From Epinephelus fuscoguttatus (Eukaryota > Chordata > Actinopteri > Perciformes > Serranidae), in assembly GCF_011397635.1 (NCBI RefSeq), contig NC_064759.1:23150428-23214427 (forward strand): 64,000 nt of DNA, read 5' to 3'. Under the pieces are notes generated by a model. That model was given only the letters and a program-made list of their open reading frames with translations, did not search any database and was not told where the DNA came from. This document shows positions 1 to 13,400 of the stretch, piece after piece. How positions within the stretch are numbered: the stretch's first letter is position 1; each line of letters opens with the position of its first letter. Made by a program: the position numbers and the translations under genes.

Positions 1-129
1 ATAGTGATCTCAAGGCCACTGTAGATTCTCTGACGGGGAAAGGGAGGGGTGAGCAGAGGGGTATTCAGTTGGTTGCAATCTGCAACCTCACCACTAGATG
101 CCACTAGATTAGACACACTGGACCTTTAA
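1..129. repeat. Tail of a TTAA fold-back MITE (truncated by window edge)
   Basis: The last part reads CACACTGGACCTTTAA, the reverse complement of the start of the complete copy at 54687-55494. The stretch with GCAATCTGCAACC and the CTAGATGCCACTAGAT block at about 76-110 also matches that copy inverted. The element ends in TTAA at 126-129. This wording is common in teleost genomes; no transposase is encoded in the visible part. Confidence 0.7.
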
Positions 130-1190
130 AAAGTAAAAATAAAAGTAAAAATAAGTTTGATTTGACCCTCAGAAAAGAAGGCAGTAGCAAAGGAAGTGAA
201 TTATTAGGGCCTTGAGAGTGACGCCATATATGTGACTTTGATGTGAAATATGAAAACTGTCACCTGTATTACTAAATGAACAAGGCCCCAGAATAAAAAG
301 GGCCCTGAAAACTCCATGTGCTAATTCAACTGAATGATAGGTAGGTCCTGGTATGGTTTCCAATCTTGCTGTCCTGTCTGAAAATGGTGGTTTTGACGTT
401 TTCGGACCTTCCTTATCTAAGTTTTGTGCTTACCATTACATAGTACAAAACCAATTTATGTTTGATCAAATTACCACACAGCAAATCGGACACCAGGTAG
501 TATTCCATCCTAGGAAAAACTGTACACATTCCCCAGAGGGAAGGCAAAATTGGGGGTTAATGGTGGCACAGCAGCTGATTTTTGCTGCAGGGTCCGGTAG
601 CAGGTTAATCCAGCCATTACTGTCACCACATAATAGACAGCCACCTGGATACACAGGTGGCAAGTCATAATAGCTTAATACTGCATAACACTTGTGACAT
701 GAGTATCCTGGAGTGTAATTGTAGTTTAATTTCGCCCTGGGAAATATTGTGCACTGTTGTTTCTGTGTATTTGATTCATCCGAAAAGGGGTTTTCACAGA
801 AGGCAGATTTCACAGTAAGAGAAACAGAGGTGCTGAATTCACACCCTTTTGGTCACACTTACTGGGACACTTTAACCTTAATTGTAACACCTGTGTTTTT
901 ATGGACAGGTCAAAATGTCTGAAGTAAAAATGCCTATTTTAAAGGAAAGTTTTCCGTTCTGAGTTGTTTCTTTATTTATCACTGACAAAGGAAAGAGAAG
1001 GGTGCAATATATATCAGCCTGTTAATGCAGGGCAAATTAATTATCGTAATGTTTCCAGTATGCTGCTTGAAATTTGTTACAGTATGTGAAGTCCCAAGTA
1101 TTGTCTTTGAAGTGATGAAGTGTGTGACTGAAACTCATTTCACACTCAGTGAACTGATGTCACTCCGCTCATGGGACAGTTATCAGTGAA
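130..1190. other. Upstream flank of creb5, no recognised gene
   Basis: AT-rich DNA between the terminal MITE and the creb5 promoter. The only notable item is a 115-codon open frame on the minus strand (466-813) with 13 cysteines, which I do not recognise; see the findings. I see no splice-flanked exon resembling a known protein. Confidence 0.4.
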
Positions 1191-1199
1191 GACGCGGTG

Positions 1200-1440
1200 C
1201 AGCGCGCTCATTTGCATGCCTGATTGGTCAGTACTGGAGATCCAGCTTTGCACCACACCCACTCCAGGTCCAGCACTGTCCATCCATGCCTCTGGATGTG
1301 CATTTGCAAACTCCGCCCCGCTCGCGCCGCCTCCAAGCGGACCGCAATGATTTAGAAGTTCAGGAATCCCACGTGACGTCACCCGGGGGTGACGTTATGC
1401 TTCTCTAAATAGATCGTATTGTAATCTTTTCTCAGTCCAA
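1200..1440 (+). promoter_or_regulatory. creb5: creb5 promoter with CRE, E-box, CCAAT, GC box, TATA-like box and initiator
   Basis: In order: an octamer ATTTGCAT at 1210-1217; an inverted CCAAT box (ATTGG, 1223-1227); a GC box CCGCCCC at 1313-1319; an E-box CACGTG at 1370-1375 overlapping a perfect palindromic CRE TGACGTCA at 1374-1381; a second CRE-like TGACGTTA at 1390-1397; a TATA-like CTAAATAGA at 1405-1413; and an initiator match TCAGTCC at 1432-1438. The spacing from TATA-like box to initiator is about 27 bp, normal for a TATA promoter. A splice donor follows within 60 bp. The region is richer in CpG than the surrounding DNA. The start site at about 1434 is inferred from these motifs only. 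Confidence 0.65.
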
Positions 1441-1486
1441 CGTGGTTTCTTCTGAGAGACTGCTTCACATTTTCTACACTTGTTTG
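1434..1486 (+). other. creb5: creb5 exon 1 (5'UTR), consensus donor
   Basis: Runs from the predicted initiator to TTG|GTAAGT (donor at 1487). It has no ATG in the frame that continues into exon 2, so with this donor translation would begin at the ATG at 7385. An alternative donor at 1541 would extend the exon (next entry). Confidence 0.5.
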
Positions 1487-1510
1487 GTAAGTTGAAAACC
1501 TCACGCCACC

Positions 1511-1540
1511 ATGCAGAGGACCGTGCACGCGCCCCTGCAG
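1511..1540 (+). CDS. creb5: Possible alternative creb5 start exon extension
   Basis: An ATG at 1511 sits in an ideal Kozak context (GCCACCATGC). Ten codons, MQRTVHAPLQ, are followed by CAG|GTTTGT, a usable though weaker donor. The phase is 0, and exon 2 is open in phase 0 upstream of its own ATG (FYEKVARV before MNSDQ). Splicing 1540 to 7361 would give a 511-residue protein with 18 extra residues. The ATF2 family has isoforms with extra residues before this zinc finger, so the arrangement is plausible, but it is inferred from sequence signals alone. Confidence 0.35.
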
Positions 1541-4500
1541 GTTTGTTGTGTTTGTTAAAGACGATCCTTGTTACTTTTTCTCCTGCTTTTTCTCATGCAA
1601 CAGCTTGTTTAGTTGTTCGCTTCGGTCGAGATGTTGTTTTTTTCCCTTTTGTTCTCAGCTCATTTGCGCGTGCAAGTGTGAGAGGAGACGGGTCATGTTA
1701 GTTTGGTGAGAGTAGGTGCATTGTCATCTCACTTCGGTGTCCGTGCGTCGGCCTATCTGTTGACTGTTGTTGAAGTTGAACGCGGAGACAAGTGCCGCTG
1801 CTGCTCGGTCTGTCAGGTAGCAGCGGAGGCAAGTCTGCAGGAATTCATCTCGTCTCCGACTGAAAACTAGGCTACAGTCCGGGTCATTGCAAAGGATGAT
1901 TCTCGCTGCACTTCACACTAAGTTGGCACTTCTTCCATCTTTTGCTCCACAGCTCAAAGCTGCATCATTGCCATGCCTGTCCCATCTCGGGATACGCAGG
2001 GCCGGCGTTGGTCCGGGACTCTCTGCCTGCGTGCTGCTGCGGTTCACCAGTGATCGTCTGGAAAATGATAGCCTGGTGCTTTTTGCTGTCATGCCATTTA
2101 CAAAAAGAAAAGAGTGATGCTCCTGTTCCCTTGAAATTTACGTTCCCCCTTTTTTCTTCTGAACGGCAATATGACCAACATTACGTCATTCTGCAGGCCA
2201 GTCGATATTTGATTAACCGCTGAGATGTTGAGGGTTACTTTCAGGAAGGTTGTGCTGACGAGGCGCGCTTAGTGGCTGCACGGCTCGAGAGAAAAAGGAG
2301 AGATGTTTTAATCATTTGATTACTCTCCTCTGACATTATGTTTATGTGACAACACTATCAATAACCACTTGTTTCTCATGCGCGCTGCTTTAGATTAATG
2401 TGGAGGCTTCCGGTTTTATTATGTGCCTTTTAAGTGGCTCTGTTAATAACACCTGATAATAAGGCATTTAAGTTTGATGATGATGGTGGTTAATTAAATT
2501 AATGCAGAGTGACATGGACTTTTATTTTTTAAAAGATGGTTTTGAGAACAGGCAGCTATTATAGGATACTTTTATAGAATAAAGTGACGTTTTATGAAAG
2601 CAACAGTTTGAGAAAAAGTTTGTCAGAAGAATGAGCTTCACAATTTCCTCTAATTTTTTGCAAGAAGAAAAAAAAAATCAATAATCTTTTAAGACTGAAC
2701 AAAGTTAACAATTATGATTTAATAGTTATAACAACAATACATGATAAGTCAGTTTTTTAGTTGTACGAAATCTTATTCTACTGGAGTCTAAGGGTCCAGG
2801 GTTTCTTTTAATATGTGGGGGGTACATATGAAATGTAGATATGAGGGTCCTCGGGCAGAAAATGTCGAGCATCACACACTTAATTTCTTGCATTCTTGTG
2901 AATTTTTAAGCACCTCCTTATGCCTTTTCTGCTCCATTTTAGGGTGTTTTAATTGTGTGAAAATAAAAATACTGGGGGGGACAAATGCACATGTTCTAAA
3001 TGCTGAAGTGAATGTTTCCCCTGCGTCCCCCCTGAAATCTTCACCTTTGCTGAAGTTAATAGCCAACTCAGGAAAATAAACACAAGAATATAATAATTAC
3101 AGAAATTAATACGAAACAGAAAAGACTGTAAAGTCACTAACTGAACTTACTGGATAACTTGAGTTATTTAGTAACCTTGATGCAGATCCAATTCTTCAAA
3201 TATTTTGCATAATGTTCAGCGTAATTGCAGTCCAGTGGCCCATTGCAGTAATGAAATGTGACCTTTATTTGTTGATGGTTGTTGCATGTGCTCAAGGTGA
3301 AACATTCCTGTGGTAATGATTGCACTAATGCAAGAAGGGGTCGAATAACAGCAATCAACAGTTTGGCCTCACCATAAGTGTCATTATACCTTAAAAAATC
3401 TGTTGCGCTTATTTTATTTTGTTTACGTGTTCATTTTTTAATCATTTCATTCTGGGACTTTTTGTGAGGATGATGTGAGTGCCCTACTTCTTTGTGCTTG
3501 TTATGAGTTTACATGTTGTGGAAGAGAGTGGTAATTGATAGGTCTCAAGGTTTACATCACAGCAGTCTTTTTTGTCATGCATTCACTTCGAGAGCAGAAG
3601 TTCAGGGCAGACATTGTCTAAGAAGGCCATGTTCCCCGCCTCAGGCTTCGTTGTGATTCCACCTTGAACTTGTGCTGTCAAAGGCCCAGGCTAAGGGGAG
3701 TTGGAGATTTGAATTGCTGTGCATGTTTGTGCTTGCTTTAACCCCATATGCCTTTGCACCCCAGCCCCTCTTTTCCTCACCATATTGTTCAAATTCTAAT
3801 ATGTGGCCTACCTGGAGAATTCCTCCCCAGCTCCTCTTGAAATTGAATGCTGGACCCTAATCCTTCCCCTCACACACATCAGGATATAGTTAATGTAAAG
3901 TGTAACCAAATTTCCTCCGCTAAACTAAAACATCTATATCAAATGAGAGCCAAGTGCCTCTTCCAAGGAAAGGGGCGTTGAGTACTGATAATTTTAAGTG
4001 TGAAAGCTATTGGATAATTCACAGAGGCATTCGCAGAATTAATGGTTAAAAGTTTTATGCATCATATGGTTCGAATTTCCTGGTAAATGTGATGAAATGA
4101 CCAAGTCCCATTTTAGAAACAGGAAGGTGAAAGTAAAAGTTTTGCCTCTGCTTTCACAGTCATGGACACTCTTTCTTCTCCTATTCCTATTAGTGCTTTC
4201 GGTGATGTCAGTTTTGGGGATTTATTGTAGAGTCTTAGATTTGAATGAAGTGATTCAGAGTCATACAGGTGTTCAAGAGGAAAGCCTGGTGAGGGAATAG
4301 TGCAAACAGCTGAAAGTTTCATGTAACTGTATTTGAGATGAATGTGGTCTAAAATGTTGAGAATAATCAGCGACATGTCCACAGACTTTTCGAAGCACAG
4401 CTTCTTCAGTCATACTCGCCATCACCCTTTTTCTAGTTTTGGTTGAAGGCTAGGATCAGCAGTGTTAGTCGTGTTTGTTGTGTCAGAGGAAACCAGGTGA

Positions 4501-7360
4501 GTTTTTAGGGGCCCTGTAGAAGAGACCAAGTGCACTGGTGACAGAAAGAGAGACCAGGGCTCATTGCTCTCTGACAGAGAGACCCTGTCCAGACCCTGTT
4601 CTGCAGGCTTGCTCATGAAGTACAGCTTGTTAGGAAAACAGCACTGCTTAGCATAACACAATATTTGAGTGTTTTGACTGTGCTTGAGGAAATAGTCTGT
4701 AGCTCTGAAAAAGACACACATGTACATGGTGTATGAAGGTATTCATGCTCGACACGTGACATGTAGCAGTGACTTGAATTTTGGGTTTGTTTTCGTGAAT
4801 TGATGATGGTGGCAGGTGAAAGTAGAGGAGTAAACTTTGTGTTGACAACAAGTTTGTGAATGACAACTGTTGGGTGCAGTGTCAGTTAAGTTGTTCCAGT
4901 CCTTGTCAAGAGCGCACATGATAAACAAACACTGAATGGTGATGATTAAAATATTGGCTTCTTAACAGACCCCTTTGAGTTGTTTTGATTGATTGTAGCA
5001 GGAGAAAAACAACAGAAAACAATGTTAACTTTAGCTTCTTAATCTACAATTTCTTCCATTAAGTTTTACTTCTGTGGTGCCAAATAAAGATGCACCATGT
5101 TTTTGTACACCTACGAGCTTTCCTACTTCACCTAGGCACAATTCAAATAGTTTATAAAGGCTTAATTTATCTTTTGGAGTACAAAATTGGTCTCTATAAT
5201 CCTCAGCACCCTGGACATTCAAACATCACAGCACTTATGGGGCCTTCAGGTATGGAGTCTGAATATTTATTGCCTGTTTGCATGTCCCGTACCGTTAGAC
5301 CTGTACGTGTCAGTGTAAAGAATCTTCTGTGGCTTAAAGATAAAGACGGTCTCCGGGTGCTGTGCTGTGGCTGGGGATTAGTAGAGACTACTTCAATACT
5401 TTTGTCCTCACTTAACATCTGTTAAAACATCTGTATCTTGGGCATCTGTAGAACTGGCATGTGGTGACTGCTCCAAGGTTGTTTGTCAGTGATGAGGATA
5501 GTTTACACAGCAACGATAAGACCCTGAAACAAGAAATGCACTGTGATGCAATAGCCAGCAGTCACTGAACATGAAGCCCAAAATAATACTTTTTCTATAA
5601 CTCAATTTACTGAGTACAATTATTTAAAAAATAAGTTAGACTTGTATCTGTGTCAACACAAACATCCTAATGAGAAATGCTTAAATAAAATACAGAATTA
5701 ATAAAACAATTATTTTAAAGAGGAAGTCACTGATTAAGGACTTAGTAAGATAAGTGCCAGCTGTTGGCACTTGGCAGCTTTAATACTCTTTGCAGTCCCT
5801 AAAATGTGTGTGGTTTTTATACCAGCTATACTTGTTGCATTGATTACTATTTCATATAAAAATATAAATATATTTCTACATTTTCTGCCTACAATAATTG
5901 AACAATATTGCTGTAGACACTGTTTCCAGGAACAAATATGTAAGCTGTTGCAAAAGTTGGTATAGATATTTAAATGTGTGAGAGGCATCACATGCATCAA
6001 ATGCCACGATTGATTAAAGTGCACATCAGAGTTTTTAAATGCCATGTCATTGGTTTGATCTTGAGAAGTAATTAAAAATGCACCTGTTTATTCTCTGGTT
6101 TTTCTCTCTGACATCCTGTCATAAATATAATTAGGCTGTTTTCAATTTATTTTTAAAGCTGAATGCAGAATGCATCTTTATGTGCATGATTTAGTTTCTG
6201 TATTTTTTTTCTAGGTATTTACAGAATTTGTTGGCTTTTAATTTTAATGTGACTCTGGTTTCATTTTATTTTATTTTTTTAAAAGAGCTCCCCTCTGCCG
6301 GGAATGTTTGTCCTCTTTGGCGCTCTAAATTATTAAAGCATCTAAAACAATAACCAAAGCCATTGCACATTTGACATGATGCATTGCTTTGGCTGTAGTG
6401 TGCTGAACAATTACTCACAAAGCACAGATTTGGCAGTAGTTGCAAGTAAACAAATAATTTTAAAGTTGTGTTTAGAACAAATAAAGTGCCCCTTGTATGT
6501 ATCCGTCAGGCAACGCTGCTCTGCCACCCCTCCCTTTCTTTTTCTCACAATGAGATGTCCACTAACTGAAAACCCTAATTAAATCCTAAAATGATGACTG
6601 CACGACTGAAATGTGAAAACAGAATGTAAGTTTAAAAAAAAGAAGGTATTTGATGTCTTTTTAGTGCCTTCCATTTAGAGTTCACTTCATCTCACTGCAT
6701 TACTAAATTAGTGCAAATGGATTTTTTTACGCTACTAATGAGGAGAAATTGTAGTTTCCAGATCAGTGCCAGATGTGTTACACCAGACTGTGTCACTTTG
6801 TGGTGACAATAAACATTTAAAGACACCTTGCTGGAACTGTGGTTTCAGTATGGTGTTGGTGTTTGGTCAGACATTTCAAACATAGTTTATCGTGTCATTG
6901 TTTCCATCCAAATTGAATCTGAAACACATTTCTATTTTTCCTAGATGTGAATCTGTGCATCTGTTGGCCCAGCAGAAATGAATGTTAAATGAGTATAACA
7001 GTAAATTTAAGAGTGTCATAGAAGTACATCACTTTTTGTCGTTATTTCTGTTCATGACTGGCTTCAGAGCAGATAATAGTTGATATGATTATGTGTAATA
7101 AATACAAGAAAGTCCAGTGTTCACAGTCCTTTTATAACCCAGAGTCTTTGCCTGGATGTCATTTTAGTGGATCCTTTATTACTGTAGTGTGAGAAAGCTG
7201 TTTATTACTGAATATAACCACACAGCTGTTTCAGGTGCAATGGCAATTTTTTTGTGTAGCGTGACACAGTGAGTGTGTTTTTCCTCTTGGAAGCAGGCAG
7301 GGGAAACTCAAGTCATTCACTTCCTCTCTCCGCTTTCTCCTTTTGTCTTTGTTTTTGCAG
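1541..7360 (+). other. creb5 intron 1
   Basis: 5.8 kb of AT-rich intron. The first 700 bp downstream of exon 1 remain relatively CpG-rich (about 1500-2300), as is usual around a promoter. I see no other exon and no obvious complete mobile element here. Confidence 0.5.
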
Positions 7361-7438
7361 TTTTATGAGAAGGTGGCCAGAGTGATGAACTCAGACCAGG
7401 AAAGGCCGTTCGTGTGCAACGCTCCTGGCTGTTCTCAG
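7361..7438 (+). CDS. creb5: creb5 exon 2 (start codon at 7385; first half of zinc finger)
   Basis: Flanked by TTTTTGCAG| and |GTAAGTG. From the ATG at 7385 it encodes [18 protein letters not shown], like human CREB5. The eight codons before the ATG (FYEKVARV) are open and become coding if exon 1 supplies an upstream start. Confidence 0.9.
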
Positions 7439-10400
7439 GTAAGTGTGTTGAGACCAACAACACAGCACAGTGTGTACGCGTGCATGTCTGCCTGTAATAT
7501 GAAGAGGTGTACATTGAGGAGGCCTGAGGAGTGGGTTACTGCCTCACGCATGGGGGAGAAACAGAATAGCATGGAACTAAGTGCAACACAAAGTGTAAAT
7601 AACGCTGCAGGTGTTAAAATACCTATAGAAAAAAGTGCTATTTGAAGTCAACACCAGGGTCTTTTAGGATAACGAAGAACAGCAGATGCTATTTTGGGTT
7701 AAAGCTTCAGTGTACAGGCGTATCTGTGTCAGAATGTTTTTTGTCTTCTACACACAGTTCTTACAATTCTACCTTTAAAAAAAATCAACAGCGATTCCCC
7801 ACGGAGGATCATCTAATGATACATCGACACAAACATGAGATGACCCTTAAGTTCCCCTCCATAAAGAACGACAACATGTTATCAGGTGAGTTGCGGCTGC
7901 ATCAATACAGACGCACACCCACTACCTCAGCAGGGCTCACAAGAAACTCGTAGCTCATTTGCAGGTGTGTGCCTCAGTGACTCATCCTCAGACTCACTTG
8001 TCTATCATCAGAAAACTTCACGGCATGTCTATACCAGTTGTTTACAGTAATGTAAATCATACGACACACATCACCTCGCAGCTCAGCTTTACTCCGTCTA
8101 TACCACTTACACGCACTTCAGGAGACGCTGACGTATGACTATAGTCTTCATCACGTTAAGCTACAGTGTGATTAGTGTTTGCCTATCATCAGAGGTGTCC
8201 TGATCTTACTATAGAAGGAGTGGGAGATGGTTTACAGAGGTTTTATGGATGCTGCCTCAGGTGACATACTGACGGGCACATTAATCTACAGTTCAAAGAA
8301 ACACCAAATCATAGATTATGTACTGAATACACAAGTGTCAACCCAAGGCCAATCCATAAGTATAGATCTCCGTTCCTAGAAACGGCCAGGCCACACTAGA
8401 TGACAGCACCAGCCACGCCGCAGAGATTGTGTCTTCTTTATTATTTACACTCAGCGGACAGCGGGATCGGATTTTCTAGGCCGGGTGTTCTTATCGTCTG
8501 AGTTACAGCTCTGACCATTTCTCTCATTGAGACCTTGAACTCAGGATGAAATACTCAGTGCTTATATAGTGAGTTACAACTCATCCACACATGGTAACAA
8601 GCTCTAAGCTGGTCACCAAAACCGTCTTCTCTTTAACTTATAGTGCTATAATTGTTGCCCTAGAGTTAACCTCCTGCTCCACTGACTCATAAGTGTTATC
8701 CTCACCTAAAAACAGACATTACATGCTTTTTATTAATAGAACTTGAGTTCTCAGAAATGGAAAACGTGTATTTGTAGTAAAACTGTGTTTTGGGCACACA
8801 GGTCATGATGAAAGTTTGAGTCAATCTCCAGTCTAGCCAGAATGGATAAACAGACCATGAAGTATGCTTTTAGCCTTTGAAACAAGCCTGATCCTAAAAT
8901 CACCTTCGACTGTCTGAAACCTGATCTCTGCGCACCCCCCACAACGTCAAGTTGAATACCACAGCTCAACAAATGAGACCCCCACTCAGTAGGTGGGATC
9001 TGTGCTTTATCAGCTGAAATGGGCTGTCAAGCGCAGTATCTCTCTCTCGCTAACAGAGTGGAGGTTATGTTTTCTTAAAATCATCTCAAATATGTAACAA
9101 CAATGTACATTCTTTACTCTTCAGTCTTTATGAACACCTCCACTGGCTTTCTTTAAGTCTTTAAGGTCTAACTGTTGCCCACATAAATAAATGAATAATA
9201 AGAAATAAACAGCTTTTTAACATTATGCTGAAACAATGGGGCTACAAAATACAAGACAAAGATCAGCGGACAAGAGAACTGATTTTGCAGATGAAAGGTT
9301 AAACATAGAAAATTACACAAGATACAGACACAAACTGTCAGATCTGGTAAATTCAGTGTGATATCTTTGCTTTTTAATTGGTCAAACATATACTGTACTT
9401 CTTTCTAACATGGAGTGAGTGTGTGAAATGCTGTTGTGTATAATTTTGTGTCATGTGTTTGTTTGTTTAGTGCTGAAAATGAGCTTTAAGCTAACTCTGG
9501 CTCAGTACTTAAACTTAAACAGCATCTCCTGGCTAAACAGCTCTCCTTATCTAATAATATTTAGCTCGTAAGTAGATGATTTAAGTGTCATATACAGTCA
9601 AGAAGATCGTATAAAGCATATACTACAATGAGTGTTAAAAGTTAAATCATATGTTTTATTATCTAAGTGAGTCACTTTAATAGCGATGATGCTGTAGAAT
9701 GATGGAAATACTATTTACAAACAGACTGTTGCAGGGATGATGTTTTTCTGTAGGCTGACATTGAGGATAGCATCGCCCTGTTCCCTTGTCAGAAAGCCTA
9801 TGAAATTTTTCTGAACACCACTTTTATGATTTTTGAAGCATAAATGCAAACCCAAGAAATAAAAAGATAACATTAGGCTATAAACAGACTGCATCACGAT
9901 CACATGACTTCACCGTCGCCACCACAACAAGGCTGTACAGCCGTGTTCAGTGTGATGACATTCTCTCGTCTCATGTAGCCACTTGTTAGCAACCACCTTT
10001 TTTAAGACACATGAAAGCTTCAAAATTCACAAGTTGAGTATTTACTGATGTATTTGATGTTGTAGAACAAAATGTGAAAGTCTCTTAAGCTTGTGTTAAC
10101 CACAGACCTCATTTAAGGCATTTAACCAAAAACCCATTCAAAAAACCCACTGACTTGTAAGACAAAGGAACCTGGAGTGCTAAAATACTAACTCATTTCC
10201 AAGACTCATTCCTGCACCACTCTATACCATGATATTTTTCTAGCACCATGATGTAGGGGTTGTTTTTATTTTAGTTTATAATAGGTCATGGCCTACTCAA
10301 TGACTACAACTCAATAATGAGACATTTTTAATTTTACCTCTCTCTACAGGACTTTTGGTTTAGATTTTCACCAACTAGAGCCGTGCCTGTGTGGTGTTGT

Positions 10401-13400
10401 CGTGTGTTTTGTATGTTTTTGTTGTTGATGTTGTTGTATTTGTGGTGGTGGGATGTTTTGTGTGAGTATGTACTGTCATGTGTATAATAGTGTGTTTGGT
10501 GTGGACCCCAGGGGAGAATAGCTGCTGCTTTGGCTACAGCTAATGGGGATACTAATAATTAAAATGAAATGAAACCTCAAATTGTAACATTTATGTTTCA
10601 TATAATACACAGTCCCCATAATTAAGCATGCTGCTATATTCCTTGTCCTTTAGTGTTTTGTTGTCCATGATCAGAAGTTGAATTCAAAGCTAAAACTTAA
10701 CAAACCTCTCCTTGACTTGCAGACCAGACACCCACGCCAACACGCTTCTTGAAGAACTGTGAGGAGGTGGGGTTGTTCAGTGAACTGGACTGCTCCATTG
10801 AGCAGGAGTTTTGCAAGGCCCAGGAAGAAGAGGACAGTAAACAGGTACTGCAGAGTAAAGAACAAAGCCTCAGGCTGAAAAAAATAACAGAAGTGAACCC
10901 AAAGCCGCAGCCACTCAAAGGGATTAGGTCAGATAGTTGTGATCTGTTATCTGGTGCTATCATCAGTCATGTCATTAACAGCAGCCCACACACTATGAGC
11001 TGATGCACACACTTTTAATAGATTCAAAACACCTAGACCTCATGTAACTGCACTCTGCGTGCTTGTTAAAAAGCTGATAACCACATCTATGTACACACCT
11101 CTGATATTTCTGCCACATTTCTCCTTTTCATCCAAAATGTTGTTTGTCCATACACCATGTCCTGAGATCCCTATCAGTCTTGTTGACAGTGACAAACAGG
11201 GCGAGCAGGTGGAGATTTGTCATTCATCACAGATGAGGAGAAAAGAGATCAGGTTCTCCACCTGTAACTTCAAACAGCTCTCTGTGCATCTCTCAGGGAG
11301 GGAGTCTTATTTCTTCCCAGACGTACAGACAGACCCCTGAGACAACTTTTGTGGCAGCAATAAAAGACCTGGCCAGACATTCTCAGATTTGACAAAAGAC
11401 GTGGTCATTTATGCATTATAGATCTACCTTGAGGCACCTTCACCTGAAACATGGGTGCTAGTCAGATCACCACAAGACAGACTGCTTATCTCATGTCTGG
11501 AGAGATGTGCAGTGCACACTGCAGCTAAGCTGTCGTCTGGGTGGTTTGGCTCTAGAGCTCGTCTGTGCTCAGGTCAGCCTTGTCTAGCCTCCCCAGCCTG
11601 TGTGGTTTATGATGGGAGGCTCTGCTAAGTCAGCAGGAGGCGAGTCGGAGCAAGACTGTCCGTGAGTGCATCGCACAATAAGCAGGGATTGAAAGCTTCA
11701 GGAAAACAGCAATGAAATATTAATTTACAGAAACAATATGAAGAGAAGTGGTTGATTTAGTTCATTCGTAAACCTTTAATTTCCTCCACTGCGGCATGTA
11801 TATCTTAAGGTCAATACATGTTGTCAGGTAAACTGTTTCTAAAATGTGACCGCCTGTATTCTCTTTTCTATATTTGATAATTGCCAGCAGCTGTTTCACA
11901 TTTGACTTCATGCAAAGTACTTCAACTTGCTGTTTGTTTTATGCCAAGATATGTGCATTGAGCTTATAGATATATTTTTAATTGCGGTACAGGCTTATTT
12001 TGGAACGTATATGTGGTTTACATGTAATAGATGTAAAACAAACAAACTGTCCTGCTGTGTAAACAACAATAAGTAAACCTGGTCTTCATTAGACTTTCAA
12101 AGTTTCCTCAACTCAGAAAAAGCCTGTGGATGATAGTTTACATAGTTCCTCATTACTCATTCAAACAGTTGTAATGCTTGAGTTGTGCTTTAAATGCAAC
12201 CTGCTATGAAGAATGTGACACTCTTGACAGATTTCTAATCTTGTGTACTCGTTTGCTTTTCTTCCTCGCTGCAGAACATCTCACTGCACGGCCAGGCAGG
12301 CCAAGGCCAGCACCAGCAGTCCCACTCACGGATGGGCAACCATGATACCAGCATAGTGATCCAGCAGGCCCTGCCCTCTCCTCAGTCCAGCTCCGTCATC
12401 ACTCAGGCTCCATCCACCAACAGACAGATAGGGTGAGTAGGCCAAGCAGTCCAAGAATCCAGCAGAACACCAGAAAGTAACAGAGAATTTATCAGACATG
12501 GAAGAGCAAGAGAAGTTTTTGTGTTTTCAGTTGTGTGAGTTTCGTCTTTGTGTTGAATGAACTGCTGACAGACTCAAAATCACGCTCTGATAGGAGTGAA
12601 TCCTCTCACCTCAAGTGTGCCCCTGATATAGCGACAGCCTTAGGCTCGGCCTGGTCCTTTTGTGTCCTTGCTGATTGTCATCCCTCCGTAGTCTCTGAGG
12701 TAATGTCAGGGTTTTGTTACATTTGGAGCAGTATGTGTGTGGGGGGCTGGCGATTCATGTTTTGCTGCTCATTCAGTATTGTCCCATAGCAGAGCATGCC
12801 AAAGAGGGTCCCAGAGGACAAGATGAGGTCATTGTTGAAGCCTTAGCTGTGACTGCTTTTACAGCGGTTTAGCATTTCATGCTCTAAAATAGTTCCTTTC
12901 ACTGTATGGGAATGTCAGCCACAGCCTAGGAGCTCTGTTTCTCTGATACCTTTTCGCTGCCATGCTACAGGTGTGTAAGATATAAATAACTGCAGTCTGT
13001 GTGCTGCGCTGCTTCATTGTTTGCCTGCAACGTTTCATGGTCAAGGTGCTGCATACTGTTTGTAGTGAGGCTGTGTGATTTTATAAACTCTACGTACTGT
13101 CTCGGGTCTTTTAGGGTAAAGTCTTTCCCTCAACTGACTTTTTGTCTTTATATATCAGGAACATAATCATTACCACACAAAGATTTACACACACTTTTTC
13201 CTTATGAAGACACTCCACTGACCTCATTCATTCCAAATCCCTTAACCTCAACCACCTTCAAACTTGTGCCAGGGCTTTGTTACTGTAAACCAGACCCGTG
13301 GCAAGCAAGTTAGACATTGAGATGGCTCAGTGTTAGGCCCTCGCTGTGTCGAGGTTGTCCTGTGTAGATTTACAGCTTGAGGAGCTAGTGAATATTGGAT

